63,964 nucleotides of DNA, from the NCBI RefSeq assembly GCF_000474215.1, contig NZ_BAUC01000035.1, forward strand, positions 1 through 63,964, written 5' to 3'. The DNA is from Edwardsiella hoshinae NBRC 105699 = ATCC 33379 (GTDB taxonomy: Bacteria; Pseudomonadota; Gammaproteobacteria; Enterobacterales; Enterobacteriaceae). Made by a program: the position numbers and the translations under genes. How positions within the stretch are numbered: position 1 is the stretch's first letter; every line of letters begins with the position of its first letter. Under the pieces are notes generated by a model. That model was not told the DNA's origin. It saw only the letters and a list, made by a program, of their open reading frames with translations, and ran no database searches. Of the stretch, positions 43,012 to 53,812 are shown one piece after another.

Positions 43012-43737
43012 ATGGCACGATTAATTGCGCAAAACCTGGCCAAATCCTATAAAGGGCGTCGGGTGGTAGAAAACGTCAGTCTGACGGTTAACTCCGGCGA
43101 GATCGTCGGTCTGCTCGGTCCGAACGGGGCGGGCAAAACCACCACGTTTTATATGGTGGTCGGGATCGTACCGCGCGATGCGGGAAACATCATCATCGAC
43201 GACGACGATATCAGCCTGTTGCCGCTGCATGCCCGCGCCCGACGCGGCATCGGCTATCTGCCGCAGGAGGCCTCGATTTTTCGTCGCCTCAGCGTCTATG
43301 ATAATCTGATGGCGGTATTAGAGATCCGCGACGATCTGGATGCCGAACAGCGCGCCGATCGCGCCGATGAGCTGTTGGAGGAGTTCCACATCGCCCATCT
43401 GCGTGAGAATCTGGGGCAATCGCTCTCCGGCGGTGAACGTCGTCGTGTGGAAATCGCGCGTGCGCTGGCCGCCAATCCCAAGTTTATCCTGTTGGACGAG
43501 CCCTTTGCTGGTGTCGACCCGATCTCTGTCATCGATATCAAGAAGATCATCGAGCACTTGCGCGATCGAGGGTTAGGCGTGCTGATCACTGACCACAACG
43601 TGCGCGAAACATTAGACGTATGCGAACGGGCCTATATCGTCAGCCAGGGGAATTTGATTGCCCATGGCTCTCCCAACGAAATTCTGGAGAACGAGCAGGT
43701 GAAACGCGTCTATCTGGGTGAAGAGTTCCGTTTGTAA
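43012..43737 (+). CDS. lptB: LPS export ABC transporter ATPase LptB
   Basis: LptB is the ATPase that drives LPS extraction with LptFG. The 241 residues include Walker [10 protein letters not shown], the Q-loop PQEASIF, signature [10 protein letters not shown] and Walker [14 protein letters not shown]. It ends the Kdo/LPS-export run and precedes rpoN by 125 bp. Confidence 0.97.
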   Translation: MARLIAQNLAKSYKGRRVVENVSLTVNSGEIVGLLGPNGAGKTTTFYMVVGIVPRDAGNIIIDDDDISLLPLHARARRGIGYLPQEASIFRRLSVYDNLMAVLEIRDDLDAEQRADRADELLEEFHIAHLRENLGQSLSGGERRRVEIARALAANPKFILLDEPFAGVDPISVIDIKKIIEHLRDRGLGVLITDHNVRETLDVCERAYIVSQGNLIAHGSPNEILENEQVKRVYLGEEFRL

Positions 43738-43862
43738 CGAACACGGTGCCGCGCGAATACGCGGGTATCGGGTGAGTGCGGCTCTTTACATTCTCGCTGC
43801 GGGAGAACCAGCGTCTCCCTGCGGCTATCACTGTCGGTCATCAAGGAACAGAACGCGCGATT

Positions 43863-45332
43863 ATGAAGCAAGGCTTGCAACTCAGACTCAGCCAGCAGCT
43901 GGCCATGACGCCGCAACTGCAACAGGCTATTCGCCTGTTGCAGCTCTCAACGCTGGAATTACAGCAAGAGATCCAACAGGCGTTAGAAAGCAATCCGCTG
44001 CTGGAGCAACTGGAGCCCAATGAGGAAGCCGGAGACGACGGTGCCGTTCTCGAACAGCCGCAGGAGAGTGCCGTCACGCGCGATGACGCCGATCCACTGG
44101 ATAGCCGCGAGGCATTGGAGCAACGGGAAATGCCGGACGAACTGCCACTCGATGCCAGCTGGGACGAGATCTATACCGCCGGCACACCCTCAGGTACGGG
44201 AACCGATTATCACGATGACGAGTTGCCGGTGTTCCAAGGCGAAACGACGCAAACACTGCAAGACTATCTGATGTGGCAGGTTGAACTGACCCCATTCAGC
44301 GATACCGATCGGGCGATCGCCACGGCCATCGTCGACGCGGTAGACGATACCGGCTATCTCACCGCCTCACTGGCAGAGATCTTGGAGAGTCTCGGAGACG
44401 AGCATCTCTTGCCGGAGGAAATCGAAGCCGTTCTCAAGCGGATTCAACGCTTCGATCCGGTGGGCGTCGCCGCGCGCGATCTGCGCGATTGCCTGTTGGT
44501 GCAGCTCTCCCAATTTTCCGACGACACGCCCTATCTCAACGAGGCGCGCAGCATCGTCGATCGCCATCTTGAACTCCTGGGAAATCACGATTTCCGAAAT
44601 CTGATGCGTTCGACTAAGCTAAAAGAAGAAGTGCTCAAGGCGGCAATGCAACTGATTCAGAGCCTCGACCCACGGCCGGGACTCTCCATCAATACCAGCG
44701 AGTCTGACTATGTCATCCCCGATGTGTTGGTCCATAAACATCAGCAGCGCTGGGTAGTCGAGCTCAATCAGGATAGCGTACCGCGCCTGCGCATCAATCA
44801 GCATTACGCCGCGTTGGGTGCCCAAGCGCGTAACGATAACGACAGCCAGTTCATCCGCAGTAATCTGCAAGAGGCGAAGTGGCTGATCAAGAGTCTGGAG
44901 AGCCGTAACGATACCCTGCTGAAGGTATCGCGTTGTATCGTAGAGCAGCAGCAGGCATTTTTCGAACATGGACCGGAGGCGATGAAACCGATGGTGCTGG
45001 CCGATATTGCCCAGCAAGTCGAAATGCACGAATCAACGATCTCACGCGTGACCACTCAGAAGTTTCTGCACAGTCCGCGTGGGATCTTTGAACTGAAATA
45101 TTTCTTCTCCAGCCACGTCAGCACTGATGACGGCGGTGAGGCCTCATCCACAGCGATCCGTGCGCTGGTGAAGAAACTGATCGCGGCGGAAAATCCGGCG
45201 AAACCACTGAGTGATAGCAAACTTACCACGCTATTAGCTGATCAGGGTATTATGGTCGCCCGGCGTACCGTCGCTAAATATCGAGAGTCTTTGTCCATTC
45301 CACCGTCCAATCAGCGCAAACAGCTGGTGTGA
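43863..45332 (+). CDS. rpoN: RNA polymerase sigma-54 factor RpoN
   Basis: RpoN directs RNA polymerase to -24/-12 promoters. The start giving [28 protein letters not shown] (region I, glutamine- and leucine-rich) yields 489 residues; the upstream extension of the frame is not family-like. An acidic region II, the core-binding domain, a helix-turn-helix and the C-terminal RpoN box ([10 protein letters not shown]) follow. hpf lies downstream. Confidence 0.97.
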   Translation: MKQGLQLRLSQQLAMTPQLQQAIRLLQLSTLELQQEIQQALESNPLLEQLEPNEEAGDDGAVLEQPQESAVTRDDADPLDSREALEQREMPDELPLDASWDEIYTAGTPSGTGTDYHDDELPVFQGETTQTLQDYLMWQVELTPFSDTDRAIATAIVDAVDDTGYLTASLAEILESLGDEHLLPEEIEAVLKRIQRFDPVGVAARDLRDCLLVQLSQFSDDTPYLNEARSIVDRHLELLGNHDFRNLMRSTKLKEEVLKAAMQLIQSLDPRPGLSINTSESDYVIPDVLVHKHQQRWVVELNQDSVPRLRINQHYAALGAQARNDNDSQFIRSNLQEAKWLIKSLESRNDTLLKVSRCIVEQQQAFFEHGPEAMKPMVLADIAQQVEMHESTISRVTTQKFLHSPRGIFELKYFFSSHVSTDDGGEASSTAIRALVKKLIAAENPAKPLSDSKLTTLLADQGIMVARRTVAKYRESLSIPPSNQRKQLV

Positions 45333-45353
45333 CTAACCGAGAAGGAAGACATG

Positions 45354-45641
45354 ATGCAGCTCAATATAACTGGACACCATCTTGAAATTACTGACGCCAT
45401 TCGTCAGTTTGTCAGCGAGAAATTTGCCAAACTTGAGCAGTATTTTGACCGGATAAACCAGGTCAACGTCACCCTCAGTATTGAAAAGGTCGATCACATC
45501 GCCGAGGCAACGGTGTTTATCAATGGCGGCGAACTGCACGCCTCAGCCGAGCAGGAAGACATGTATGCCGCCATCGATGTACTGATAGATAAACTGGCGC
45601 GCCAGTTGAACAAACATAAAGATAAACTGAAACAACATTAA
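45354..45641 (+). CDS. hpf: ribosome hibernation promoting factor HPF (short form)
   Basis: HPF binds the 30S decoding region and, with RMF, promotes 100S dimers in stationary phase. The 95-residue chain MQLNITGHHLEITDAIRQFV is the short gammaproteobacterial form. An ATG one codon earlier is also possible. The gene lies 21 bp after rpoN and is followed by a strong terminator. Confidence 0.96.
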   Translation: MQLNITGHHLEITDAIRQFVSEKFAKLEQYFDRINQVNVTLSIEKVDHIAEATVFINGGELHASAEQEDMYAAIDVLIDKLARQLNKHKDKLKQH

Positions 45642-45677
45642 CACAGCCTTCAGGCTGGTACGCCAGTCTGCCGACCG

Positions 45678-45705
45678 ACGGCCTGCCCCTAAGGGCAGGC
45701 CGTTT
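45678..45705 (+). terminator. terminator after hpf
   Basis: The perfect 11-bp stem ACGGCCTGCCC/GGGCAGGCCGT has a CTAA loop, followed by TTT. Confidence 0.75.
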
Positions 45706-45760
45706 AAGCCTTTAGCGGCACAGGTCGAAGGCACACAGCAGCTTTTTTTGAAAAAACACC

Positions 45761-46225
45761 ATGAGTAATGACTTAACTATGCCTTTAAGCGTCGTGCTGA
45801 CCCCAGAATGCACACGCAACGCCGTCCACTGTGCCAGCAAGAAACGCGTGCTGGAGATCATCAGCGAGCTGGCCGCCGCCCAACTCAATCTGCCCACGCA
45901 GGTGGTGTTCGACGCCATTTTAACGCGTGAGCGTATGGGGAGTACCGGAATCGGAAATGGAATCGCCATTCCCCATGGCAAGCTCGAGGAGGATACCCTG
46001 CGCGCTATCGCCGTCTTCATCCACCTCGATCAACCCATCAACTTTGACGCTATCGACAATCAACCCGTCGATCTCTTGTTTGCCTTATTAGTGCCCGCCG
46101 ATCAGTGCAAAACGCATCTGCAAACACTGTCTCTGATGGCGCAGAAACTGGCGGATAAGAGCGTGTGTCGCCGTCTACGTGCGGCGCAAAGCGATGACGA
46201 GCTATACCAAATCATCACCGAGTGA
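45761..46225 (+). CDS. ptsN: nitrogen-PTS EIIA component PtsN
   Basis: PtsN is the terminal phosphoacceptor of the nitrogen PTS and regulates potassium transport and other targets by its phosphorylation state. The 154 residues have the EIIA fold with the phosphorylated histidine in GIAIPHGKLE (His72 here). The C-terminus stops about eight residues earlier than in E. coli (163). It lies in the rpoN-hpf-ptsN-rapZ-npr cluster. Confidence 0.95.
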   Translation: MSNDLTMPLSVVLTPECTRNAVHCASKKRVLEIISELAAAQLNLPTQVVFDAILTRERMGSTGIGNGIAIPHGKLEEDTLRAIAVFIHLDQPINFDAIDNQPVDLLFALLVPADQCKTHLQTLSLMAQKLADKSVCRRLRAAQSDDELYQIITE

Positions 46226-46228
46226 TCC

Positions 46229-46292
46229 GACCTGGCCGATGCCATACTATCTCTGATCATCTGAGCTTGATAGTATGAGTCACTGGCAGGTC
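46229..46292 (+). repeat. nested inverted repeat between ptsN and rapZ
   Basis: An inner perfect 9-bp inverted repeat CATACTATC/GATAGTATG (46243-46251, 46269-46277) with a 17-base loop sits inside an outer 6-bp repeat GACCTG/CAGGTC (46229, 46287). There is no T-tract, so it is not a typical terminator. It may be an RNA processing, stability or regulatory element. Confidence 0.55.
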
Positions 46293-46332
46293 ATACCGAG
46301 CCACGTCATAACAACAACAGGGGAGTGGTAAT

Positions 46333-47184
46333 ATGGTGCTGATGATTGTCAGCGGCCGTTCCGGTTCAGGGAAATCCGTGGCCTTACGCGCTTTGGAAGA
46401 TATGGGATTCTACTGCGTCGATAACCTCCCGGTCGAGCTACTGCCCGATCTGGCGCGTACGCTGGCCACCCGCGAAACCTCGGCGGCGGTCAGTATCGAT
46501 GTGCGTAATATGCCTGAGTCACCAGAGGTGCTGGATAAGGCGATGAACAATCTGCCTGAGAGCTTCTCTCCCCAGTTACTGTTCCTCGATGCCGATCGCA
46601 ATACGCTGATCCGACGCTACAGCGATACTCGGCGTCTGCACCCACTGTCGAGTAAAAACCTGTCTCTGGAGTACGCTATCGATCAGGAGAACGAGCTGTT
46701 GGAGCCCTTGCGCTCTCGCGCCGATCTGATCATCGATACCTCAGAAATGTCGGTACATGAGCTGGCGGAGATGCTGCGTGCTCGCCTGCTAGGCAAACGT
46801 GAGCGCGAGCTGACCATGGTGTTTGAATCTTTCGGCTTCAAGCATGGTATCCCTATCGATGCCGACTATGTCTTCGACGTGCGCTTTTTGCCGAACCCGC
46901 ACTGGGATCCGAAGCTGCGTCCGATGACCGGCTTAGATAAGCCGGTGGCGGCCTTCCTCGATCGCCACACCGAAGTACATAACTTCATCTATCAGACCCG
47001 TAGCTATCTGGAGCAGTGGCTGCCAGCGCTAGAAAACAACAATCGTAGCTACCTGACCGTCGCCATCGGTTGCACCGGCGGCAAGCACCGCTCGGTCTAT
47101 GTCGCCGAACAATTGGCTGACTATTTCCGCTCACGCGGCAAGAACGTGCAATCGCGCCATCGTACCCTAGAAAAACGCAAGTAG
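46333..47184 (+). CDS. rapZ: RNase adapter protein RapZ
   Basis: RapZ senses glucosamine-6-phosphate and presents the sRNA GlmZ to RNase E, controlling glmS. The 283 residues have an N-terminal Walker A GRSGSGKS (residues 8-15) and the C-terminal RNA-binding domain ([21 protein letters not shown]; basic tail [10 protein letters not shown]). It is directly followed by npr after 7 bp. Confidence 0.97.
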   Translation: MVLMIVSGRSGSGKSVALRALEDMGFYCVDNLPVELLPDLARTLATRETSAAVSIDVRNMPESPEVLDKAMNNLPESFSPQLLFLDADRNTLIRRYSDTRRLHPLSSKNLSLEYAIDQENELLEPLRSRADLIIDTSEMSVHELAEMLRARLLGKRERELTMVFESFGFKHGIPIDADYVFDVRFLPNPHWDPKLRPMTGLDKPVAAFLDRHTEVHNFIYQTRSYLEQWLPALENNNRSYLTVAIGCTGGKHRSVYVAEQLADYFRSRGKNVQSRHRTLEKRK

Positions 47185-47191
47185 GCTGGCA

Positions 47192-47464
47192 ATGAGCGTG
47201 AAACAAACCGTCGAAATCAAGAACCGTCTGGGGATGCATGCCCGTCCGGCGATGAAACTGTTCGAACTCGTGCAAGAATTCGATGCCACCGTCACTTTAC
47301 GTAACGAAAACGGGGTCGAGGCGGAGGCTAATAGCGTCATCGCATTGCTGATGTTGGACTCGGCACAAGGCGGACAAATTGAAGTCCAAGCCTCCGGGCC
47401 GGATGAGCAACAAGCCCTGGCAGCGGTGGTCTCCCTCTTTAACGCCGGATTCGACGAGGAATAG
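47192..47464 (+). CDS. ptsO: phosphocarrier protein NPr (PtsO)
   Basis: NPr is the HPr-like carrier of the nitrogen PTS, passing phosphate from EI-Ntr to PtsN. The 90 residues have the active-site His16 in [13 protein letters not shown]. It is the last gene of the rpoN cluster and is followed by a strong terminator. Confidence 0.96.
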   Translation: MSVKQTVEIKNRLGMHARPAMKLFELVQEFDATVTLRNENGVEAEANSVIALLMLDSAQGGQIEVQASGPDEQQALAAVVSLFNAGFDEE

Positions 47465-47555
47465 CCCTCACTCGCCTCGTTGACGAGTGCTGGCCGATTT
47501 GTGAGCTTGCTCTCTTTTAAACCCCGTGCGAGCTTACTATGATCATCAGGGTGCG

Positions 47556-47595
47556 ACCCTCACTGCCCATACTGGGATGGTGAGGGTTTTATTTT
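47556..47595 (+). terminator. terminator of the rpoN-npr cluster
   Basis: The stem ACCCTCAC/GTGAGGGT encloses an inner CCCA/TGGG hairpin and is followed by TTTATTTT. Confidence 0.8.
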
Positions 47596-47640
47596 GTGAC
47601 GAGACTGGACGCAACGCTGCGTCACATCATGGAGAGAATC

Positions 47641-48051
47641 ATGTCCCGACCTGCGATTATCATTAATGAATTAGACGCGGAACGCCTCGATAGATTGTTA
47701 GAACGCCCAGAATTCGCTAACCAAGCCGTCGCCCAGGCATTAAATGAAGAGCTCGATCGCGCGCAACTGCTGACGCCGGAAACCATGCCCGCCGATGTGG
47801 TCACCATGAATAGTCGGGTACGCTTCCGCGATTTGACCAATAGCGAAGAGCATGTGCGAACCCTGATCTACCCCCACCTGCCGAACGACGCCGAGGATGG
47901 GCTATCGGTGATGGCACCGATCGGTGCTGCACTGCTTGGTCTACGCGTCGGCGATGTGATCCGTTGGGACTTACCCAACGGTGGCCAAACACATATCGAA
48001 GTGTTGGCGTTGCTGTACCAACCAGAAGCAGCGGGTAAGCTACGCCAGTAA
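47641..48051 (+). CDS. rnk: regulator of nucleoside diphosphate kinase Rnk (GreA-like)
   Basis: Rnk is an RNA-polymerase-binding protein with a GreA/GreB-type C-terminal domain. The start giving [20 protein letters not shown] yields 136 residues, matching E. coli Rnk. The C-terminal FKBP-like domain includes [20 protein letters not shown]. In E. coli rnk lies far from npr, so this neighbourhood is different here. Confidence 0.93.
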   Translation: MSRPAIIINELDAERLDRLLERPEFANQAVAQALNEELDRAQLLTPETMPADVVTMNSRVRFRDLTNSEEHVRTLIYPHLPNDAEDGLSVMAPIGAALLGLRVGDVIRWDLPNGGQTHIEVLALLYQPEAAGKLRQ

Positions 48052-48065
48052 AAGCGCAGCCAGGC

Positions 48066-48093
48066 AGCCAGCCGGAAACGGCTGGCTATTTCT
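48066..48093 (+). terminator. terminator after rnk
   Basis: The perfect 9-bp stem AGCCAGCCG/CGGCTGGCT has a GAAA tetraloop and is followed by ATTTCTT. It lies just before the convergent cytochrome gene. Confidence 0.75.
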
Positions 48094-48096
48094 TGG

Positions 48097-48609
48097 CTAC
48101 TCGCGCTCGCCGCCAGTCCCCGGCAACATAGCATGGATCAAATTACGACGAAGCCAGAGTGACATGGCGATCACCGCCAATACATGCACACAGACCACCA
48201 GTGTCAACGCCTCGATCAACCAGAGATGCCAGAGATCCAACGGCCAGCGCAAAGCCAAAGCACTGTCTTGCCCCCAGCCCGTCCAGGCGATCAGCAACAA
48301 CAGCAACCAGGTCAGCCAGATGCCAATGGCTCCCAATGGATTATGATGCAAAGTCTGCGGCACCGTCCGGCTACGCAACTCATGCAGATGCTGTATCAGG
48401 CTGTGCGGCGTCGGGATGAAGGCCGACAGACGTGCGGGGCCGCGTGCGAATGTCCCCCCCCACAACAGGCGCAAGATGACGAGCCCGGCCACCGTCAACC
48501 CGACGCTCCGATGCCAAAACCCGCCAGGCAGCGTGAGGTATAGGCGATTGAGCAAGAAGCCCAGCGCCACGCTCCAATGCGTCAGGCGGACGACCGCATC
48601 CCAGCGCAT
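48097..48609 (-). CDS. cytochrome b561-like inner-membrane protein
   Basis: This four-helix membrane cytochrome b of the b561/Ni-hydrogenase-cytochrome type has 170 residues from the start MRWDAVVRLTHWSVALGF. Histidines that may bind heme include RLTHW near residue 10, FWHRSVG near residue 33 and VCVHVLAVIA near the C-terminus. Its ATG lies 4 bp after the stop of the cytochrome b562 gene, so the two are probably co-translated. This suggests that the soluble b562 exchanges electrons with this membrane partner, which is inference. The frame's earlier in-frame start would overlap cybC and is not family-like. Confidence 0.8.
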   Translation of the reverse strand: MRWDAVVRLTHWSVALGFLLNRLYLTLPGGFWHRSVGLTVAGLVILRLLWGGTFARGPARLSAFIPTPHSLIQHLHELRSRTVPQTLHHNPLGAIGIWLTWLLLLLIAWTGWGQDSALALRWPLDLWHLWLIEALTLVVCVHVLAVIAMSLWLRRNLIHAMLPGTGGERE

Positions 48610-48613
48610 CGCG

Positions 48614-49000
48614 TTAACGATACTTCTTATGGTAGGTATTGCGCGTCTGCAACATCTGCTGCGCCTCGGCCTTAGCGTGATCCAGTTGGCCGGCATCAGC
48701 CAACTTCTCAACCTTATCAATCTGGCCGATCAGTATCTCTAGGCCATGACGATAATCTTTCATCTCCGCACTATCGCTCGCCTGCCCTTGCAGTTTACGC
48801 GGAGTCTCGGCCTTCGCCGCTTCGGCGGCGCTACGCATCGCCGTCAGCGCCTGTTTAAAATCCTGTACCGTCGTCGCCTGCTGGGCCTGACGGTAATTCT
48901 GGTTAATGATGTCCATATCTTCGCCCAAGCTGGCGGCTTGAACCAATGCGCTGCTCGCCATCATCGCCAAGCCCGCCAATGCCAACACTGTCTTTCGCAT
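48614..49000 (-). CDS. cybC: soluble cytochrome b562
   Basis: This is a periplasmic four-helix-bundle heme protein. The start giving MRKTVLALAGLAMM, behind the ribosome site GAGGAATAG, yields 128 residues with a signal peptide (cleavage near LVQA|AS). The axial ligands are the Met of LGEDMD near the mature N-terminus and the His of RNTYHKKYR at the C-terminus, as in E. coli b562. It is complete, whereas the K-12 gene is a known broken allele. Confidence 0.93.
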   Translation of the reverse strand: MRKTVLALAGLAMMASSALVQAASLGEDMDIINQNYRQAQQATTVQDFKQALTAMRSAAEAAKAETPRKLQGQASDSAEMKDYRHGLEILIGQIDKVEKLADAGQLDHAKAEAQQMLQTRNTYHKKYR

Positions 49001-49159
49001 CTCTATTCCTCTACGTTTTATTAACATTTATCCACGCTATTAAACATAATAAGGATAGGGAAAAGAGGCAAGCACCAACACGAGATAATCTATGTGGTAT
49101 AACCTATCAGTACGAGAGATATAAAAGAGCGCCTGTTGCGGTAATACTGTGAGATCTAC

Positions 49160-49191
49160 CATAAATAAAAAGGGGACCATTCGGTCCCCTT
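49160..49191 (-). terminator. terminator of the deo operon
   Basis: On the minus strand AAGGGGACC pairs with GGTCCCCTT across a GAAT loop and is followed by TTTATTTAT. Confidence 0.85.
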
Positions 49192-49218
49192 ACGCAGGAT
49201 TCGCTAGCCGTCAGCGTG

Positions 49219-49944
49219 TTATGCCTGCTCTTTATCGCCCAACAGGACAGACTCCAACGCGATTTCGATCATGTCGTTGAACGTAGTCTGACGCTCGGCA
49301 GAGCTGGTTTGCTCGTGGGTCCGGATATGATCGGATACGGTGCAGATGGTCAACGCCTTGGCGCCAAACTCAGCGGCCACGCCGTAGATCCCGGCGGCCT
49401 CCATCTCTACGCCCAGGATGCCGTATTTCTCCATCACGTCAAACATGGTCGGATCCGGGGAGTAAAACAGATCAGCGGAGAACAGATTACCGACGCGTAC
49501 ATCGATGCCTTTCGCCTGGGCGGCATCAACAGCATTACGCACCATGTCGAAGTCGGCGATGGCGGCAAAGTCCTGATCTTTAAAGCGTAGACGGTTCACC
49601 TTAGAGTCTGTACAGGCGCCCATGCCGATCACCACGTCGCGCAGCTTAACGTCCATACGGACCGCGCCGCAGGAGCCAACACGGATGATTTTTTTCACCC
49701 CAAAATCGGTGATCAGCTCTTTGGCGTAAATGGAGCAGGAGGGGATCCCCATACCGTGCCCCATCACAGAGATCTTGCGGCCCTTATAGGTTCCGGTAAA
49801 ACCCAGCATACCGCGGACGTTATTTACCTGACGAACATCCTGCAAAAAGGTTTCTGCGATATGTTGCGCCCGCAGCGGATCGCCCGGCATCAAAACGACG
49901 TCAGCGAAATCACCCATTTCAGCATTAATGTGCGGCGTAGCCAT
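49219..49944 (-). CDS. deoD: purine nucleoside phosphorylase DeoD
   Basis: DeoD splits purine (deoxy)nucleosides with phosphate to base and (deoxy)ribose 1-phosphate. The start giving [20 protein letters not shown] yields 241 residues, near identical to the E. coli hexameric enzyme ([43 protein letters not shown]). It is the last gene of deoC-deoA-deoB-deoD. Confidence 0.98.
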   Translation of the reverse strand: MATPHINAEMGDFADVVLMPGDPLRAQHIAETFLQDVRQVNNVRGMLGFTGTYKGRKISVMGHGMGIPSCSIYAKELITDFGVKKIIRVGSCGAVRMDVKLRDVVIGMGACTDSKVNRLRFKDQDFAAIADFDMVRNAVDAAQAKGIDVRVGNLFSADLFYSPDPTMFDVMEKYGILGVEMEAAGIYGVAAEFGAKALTICTVSDHIRTHEQTSSAERQTTFNDMIEIALESVLLGDKEQA

Positions 49945-50009
49945 AAATTTAATCCTTCTCTTTAACGCAATAGACAGGAAACGCCACCCCACAGAGGTGG
50001 CGTTGATAA

Positions 50010-51233
50010 TCAGAACATCGGCTTACCGTACGCCATCGGCGACAGCCCGAAATACTGAGCCACGGTCTGACCGATATCGGCGAAAGTATCGCGCTCACCG
50101 AGAGAGCCGGGTTTCACCTTCGGACCATAGACCAGTACCGGGATATGCTCACGGGTATGATCGCTGCCCGGCCAGGTCGGATCGCAACCATGATCGGCGG
50201 TCAGGATCAGAATGTCATCTGGCTGCACCAGCGCCAACATCTCCGGCAAGCGGCGGTCGAACAACTCCAGCGCCGCGGCATAACCGGCGACATCGCGACG
50301 GTGGCCATAGGAAGAGTCAAAGTCGACGAAGTTGGTGAAGACGATGGTATCGTCCCCTGCCTGGCGCATCTCCTGTAATGTGGCGTCAAACAACGCATTA
50401 ATGCCGGTCGCTTTCACCTTCTTGGTGATACCCACGTTGGCATAGATATCGGCGATCTTACCGATGGAAACCACTTCGCCCTGCTTCTCATCCACCAGCT
50501 TCTTCAGCATGGTCGGTGCCGGCGGCTCTACCGCCAAATCGTGACGGTTGCCAGTGCGCTGGAACTGGCCAGGCTTATCACCGACAAATGGCCGGGCGAT
50601 GACGCGCCCGATGTTATAGCCACCTTTGTTCAGTTCATCGCGCGCAATCTCGCACAGTTCATACAATCTTTCCAGTCCGAAAGTCTCTTCATGACAAGCG
50701 ATCTGGAATACCGAGTCGGCAGAGGTATAGAAAATTGGCTTGCCGCTGCGCATGTGTTCCTCACCCAACTCATCGAGGATCACCGTGCCGGAGGCATGGC
50801 AATTGCCCAGATAGCCTGGCAAGTTAGCGCGCTCGACCAACGTGTCCAGCAGCGCCTGCGGGAAGCTGTTCTGATGCTCGTGGAAGTAACCCCAGTCGAA
50901 CAACACTGGCACGCCAGCGATTTCCCAGTGACCTGACGGCGTATCTTTACCGGAGGAGAGCTCGTTGGCATAACCATAAGCGCCGATGATCTCGGCGTTA
51001 GCGTCCAATCCCTCGGGGAAGCGTCCGGTTGACTCCTGGGCGGCCTTGCCCAGACCCAGACGGCACAGGTTGGGCAGATGCAGCGGCCCTTTACGCCCGA
51101 TGTCAGCCTCGCCGCGAGCACACGCACGGGCGATGTGTCCCAAGGTGTCAGCCCCTTCGTCGCCAAAGCGTTGCGCATCCTTGGCCGCACCGATGCCAAA
51201 GGAATCCAGAACCATGATAAATGCACGTTTCAT
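50010..51233 (-). CDS. deoB: phosphopentomutase DeoB
   Basis: DeoB interconverts (deoxy)ribose 1- and 5-phosphates. The 407-residue alkaline-phosphatase-superfamily enzyme has the metal-site segments [26 protein letters not shown] with the catalytic Thr, and [21 protein letters not shown]. It lies 65 bp upstream of deoD. Confidence 0.98.
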   Translation of the reverse strand: MKRAFIMVLDSFGIGAAKDAQRFGDEGADTLGHIARACARGEADIGRKGPLHLPNLCRLGLGKAAQESTGRFPEGLDANAEIIGAYGYANELSSGKDTPSGHWEIAGVPVLFDWGYFHEHQNSFPQALLDTLVERANLPGYLGNCHASGTVILDELGEEHMRSGKPIFYTSADSVFQIACHEETFGLERLYELCEIARDELNKGGYNIGRVIARPFVGDKPGQFQRTGNRHDLAVEPPAPTMLKKLVDEKQGEVVSIGKIADIYANVGITKKVKATGINALFDATLQEMRQAGDDTIVFTNFVDFDSSYGHRRDVAGYAAALELFDRRLPEMLALVQPDDILILTADHGCDPTWPGSDHTREHIPVLVYGPKVKPGSLGERDTFADIGQTVAQYFGLSPMAYGKPMF

Positions 51234-51331
51234 CTTACTCTCCCGCGCTTACGCGCCAAGCGCCCGCCCGACGTCCCTGAGACATGCGAACGGGCCAAAA
51301 TCATCAGACTCGGTTTACTCTTGGCTTACCG

Positions 51332-52654
51332 CTACTGGGTGATACGACGATACACCACCGGCGTCGCCTCAGGCGCCTTATCACCCAGTGTCACCGCCGC
51401 CCGCACCGCCTCGGCAGCCTGTTGCCAGCTCGCCTCATCGCGAGCATGCACCACGGCCAACGGACGCTGCGTGTCGACCTTATCGCCCAGACGAACCATC
51501 TCGGTCAGCCCCACGCTGTAATCAATGCTATCGCTGGCCTGGCGACGACCGCCACCCAGACCGACGACGGACATTCCCAGCGCCCGAGTATCCATCGCCG
51601 TGATAATACCAGTTTGTTCCGCAAATACCGGTTTACTCAATACGGCCTGCGGTAGATAGCGGTCATAATGCTCAACAAAGTCAAGCGGGCCACCCTGTGC
51701 CGCCACCATGCGGCCAAAGACCTCGGCAGCCTTGCCATTATCGAGCACCGCCTGCAGCTTGTGGCGTGCATCATTCTGATCGCTGGCCAATTTCCCGGAG
51801 ATCAGCATCTCGACACACAGCGCCATGGTCACCTCAAACAGGCGCGGGTTACGGGCTTCCCCCGTCAGGAACTGCACGGCCTCACGCACTTCCAACGCAT
51901 TACCTGCGCTGGAGGCCAGTACTTGATTCATGTCGGTTAGCAGCGCCGTAGTACGGCAACCGGCACCATTGGCTACCCCAACGATAGCTTCCGCCAACGC
52001 GGCGGACAGCTCGAAGGTTGGCATGAACGCGCCCGAGCCAACTTTCACATCCATCACCAAGGCATCCAAGCCTTCCGCCAGCTTCTTCGCCAGAATTGAG
52101 GCGGTGATCAGCGGAATGGAATCCACCGTCGCGGTGATATCTCGCGTCGCATAGAAACGCTTATCTGCCGGGGCCAATGAAGTAGTCTGCCCGATAATCG
52201 CGACGCCAACATCAGCAATAATGCTACGGAAGCGACTATCATCTGGGAAGATATCAAAGCCTGGTATAGATTCTAGCTTATCCAGCGTACCGCCAGTATG
52301 TCCCAAGCCACGTCCGGAGATCATCGGCACATAACCGCCACAGGCGGCGACCATCGGCCCCAGCATCAGCGAAGTGACGTCACCGACGCCCCCCGTCGAG
52401 TGTTTGTCGACGATCGGGCCGTTTAGGTGTAGCGCACGCCAATCCAACACGCTGCCAGAGTCGCGCATGGCCATGGTTAAGGCGACGCGCTCCGCCATTG
52501 TCATATCGTGAAAGAAGATGGTCATCGCCAGCGCGGCGATCTGCCCTTCCGAGACGGTGTTATCCCGGATACCATTGACGAAAAAGCGGATTTCGTCCTC
52601 GCTCAATGCGTGGCCATCGCGCTTCTTACGAATAATTTCTTGTGCTAGGAACAA
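51332..52654 (-). CDS. deoA: thymidine phosphorylase DeoA
   Basis: DeoA splits thymidine and deoxyuridine with phosphate to base and deoxyribose 1-phosphate. The 440-residue dimeric enzyme has [36 protein letters not shown] and [14 protein letters not shown]. The start [14 protein letters not shown] matches the family. It lies between deoC and deoB. Confidence 0.98.
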   Translation of the reverse strand: MFLAQEIIRKKRDGHALSEDEIRFFVNGIRDNTVSEGQIAALAMTIFFHDMTMAERVALTMAMRDSGSVLDWRALHLNGPIVDKHSTGGVGDVTSLMLGPMVAACGGYVPMISGRGLGHTGGTLDKLESIPGFDIFPDDSRFRSIIADVGVAIIGQTTSLAPADKRFYATRDITATVDSIPLITASILAKKLAEGLDALVMDVKVGSGAFMPTFELSAALAEAIVGVANGAGCRTTALLTDMNQVLASSAGNALEVREAVQFLTGEARNPRLFEVTMALCVEMLISGKLASDQNDARHKLQAVLDNGKAAEVFGRMVAAQGGPLDFVEHYDRYLPQAVLSKPVFAEQTGIITAMDTRALGMSVVGLGGGRRQASDSIDYSVGLTEMVRLGDKVDTQRPLAVVHARDEASWQQAAEAVRAAVTLGDKAPEATPVVYRRITQ

Positions 52655-52761
52655 GGTAACCCCCTGTTAAGCTGATTGTTTGGCGAGGATCGTCTGCGCG
52701 ATCCCGCAGAGGTAAAGGCTGTTCATCTTTTTCAGGCCACCGTAGGCGGCCTGAGTGGGTA

Positions 52762-53541
52762 TCAGTAGCTGCTACCGGTGCCCTTGGCGTCGTACCCTAA
52801 GGTCTGCAATAGGCTCGCCAACAGGCTAGAAGCCCCGAAGCGGAAATGACGACTATCGGCCCAGCCCTCACCCAGCAGACGATCGGCCAGCGCCAGGTAT
52901 TGCGCGGCATCTTCCGCCGTACGTACGCCACCGGCGGGCTTGAAACCGACACTTTGCGCTACGCCCATGTCACGGATCACGCTCATCATGATCTCCGCAC
53001 TCTCTAGGGTGGCGTTAACCGCTACCTTGCCCGTCGAAGTCTTAATAAAATCGGCACCGGCCTTGATAGCGATTTCAGAGGCCTTGCGGATCAACGCCGC
53101 CTCTTTCAATTCACCGGTTTCGATGATCACTTTCAGCAGCACGTTAGCGGCGGCGCAGGCGTCTTTACAGGCTTTCACCAGCTCGAAGCCCACCTGCTCA
53201 TTACCGGCCATCAGTGCACGGTATGGAAAAACAACATCCACCTCGTCGGCACCATACGCGATAGCTGCACGGGTTTCCGCCAGAGCGATATCGATATCAT
53301 CGTTGCCGTGCGGGAAGTTGGTCACTGTCGCGATGCGGACTTCCGGCGTTCCTTGTTCACGTAGGGTTTTACGCGCGATGGGAATGAAGCGGGGATAAAT
53401 GCATACCGCGGCCGTGGTACCCACCGGGCTTTTCGCCTGATGACACAGAGCGATCACCTTCTCATCGGTATCATTGTCATTCAGGGTGGTCAGATCCATC
53501 AGGCGCAATGCGCGCTGAGCAGCAGTTTGTAACTCGGTCAT
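52762..53541 (-). CDS. deoC: deoxyribose-phosphate aldolase DeoC
   Basis: DeoC splits 2-deoxyribose 5-phosphate to acetaldehyde and glyceraldehyde 3-phosphate. The start giving [21 protein letters not shown] yields 259 residues, the E. coli length; the 15 extra upstream codons are discarded. The Schiff-base lysine lies in [16 protein letters not shown]. It is the first gene of the deo operon, behind a region with CRP-type sites. Confidence 0.97.
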   Translation of the reverse strand: MTELQTAAQRALRLMDLTTLNDNDTDEKVIALCHQAKSPVGTTAAVCIYPRFIPIARKTLREQGTPEVRIATVTNFPHGNDDIDIALAETRAAIAYGADEVDVVFPYRALMAGNEQVGFELVKACKDACAAANVLLKVIIETGELKEAALIRKASEIAIKAGADFIKTSTGKVAVNATLESAEIMMSVIRDMGVAQSVGFKPAGGVRTAEDAAQYLALADRLLGEGWADSRHFRFGASSLLASLLQTLGYDAKGTGSSY

Positions 53542-53725
53542 AATACTCTCCAACTGGCTGAACGCGGCCCATGCCGGTTCAATCAAAAAAAACGGGACGG
53601 AGGTGCTAACGGCTTACGCCATCAAGTTATCCCACACGTTGGCGAGCGGACTTGGTTCCCTGAAGAGACACCCGGATACACCGCGATGTCACTGAGATCC
53701 TTCTCACCGCACAAAGCCCTTCTGG

Positions 53726-53743
53726 TGTGATGATTTGAACACA
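53726..53743 (-). promoter_or_regulatory. imperfect inverted repeat near the predicted deoC -10
   Basis: TGTGATGATTTGAACACA has TGTG/CACA ends. If the CRP-type site at 53760 lies at about -41, as in E. coli deoP2, this repeat overlaps the -10. It could be a DeoR or CytR site, but it does not match the E. coli DeoR operator well. Confidence 0.35.
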
Positions 53744-53759
53744 AAACCTCCGCCATATT

Positions 53760-53775
53760 TGTGTTCACTGTCACA
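53760..53775. promoter_or_regulatory. CRP-type site, deoC-proximal
   Basis: TGTGT-N6-TCACA matches nine of the ten core CRP positions. It lies about 220 bp upstream of deoC. Confidence 0.65.
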
Positions 53776-53812
53776 TTAGATGAAAATCACAATGCAACAT
53801 TATCTATTTATA

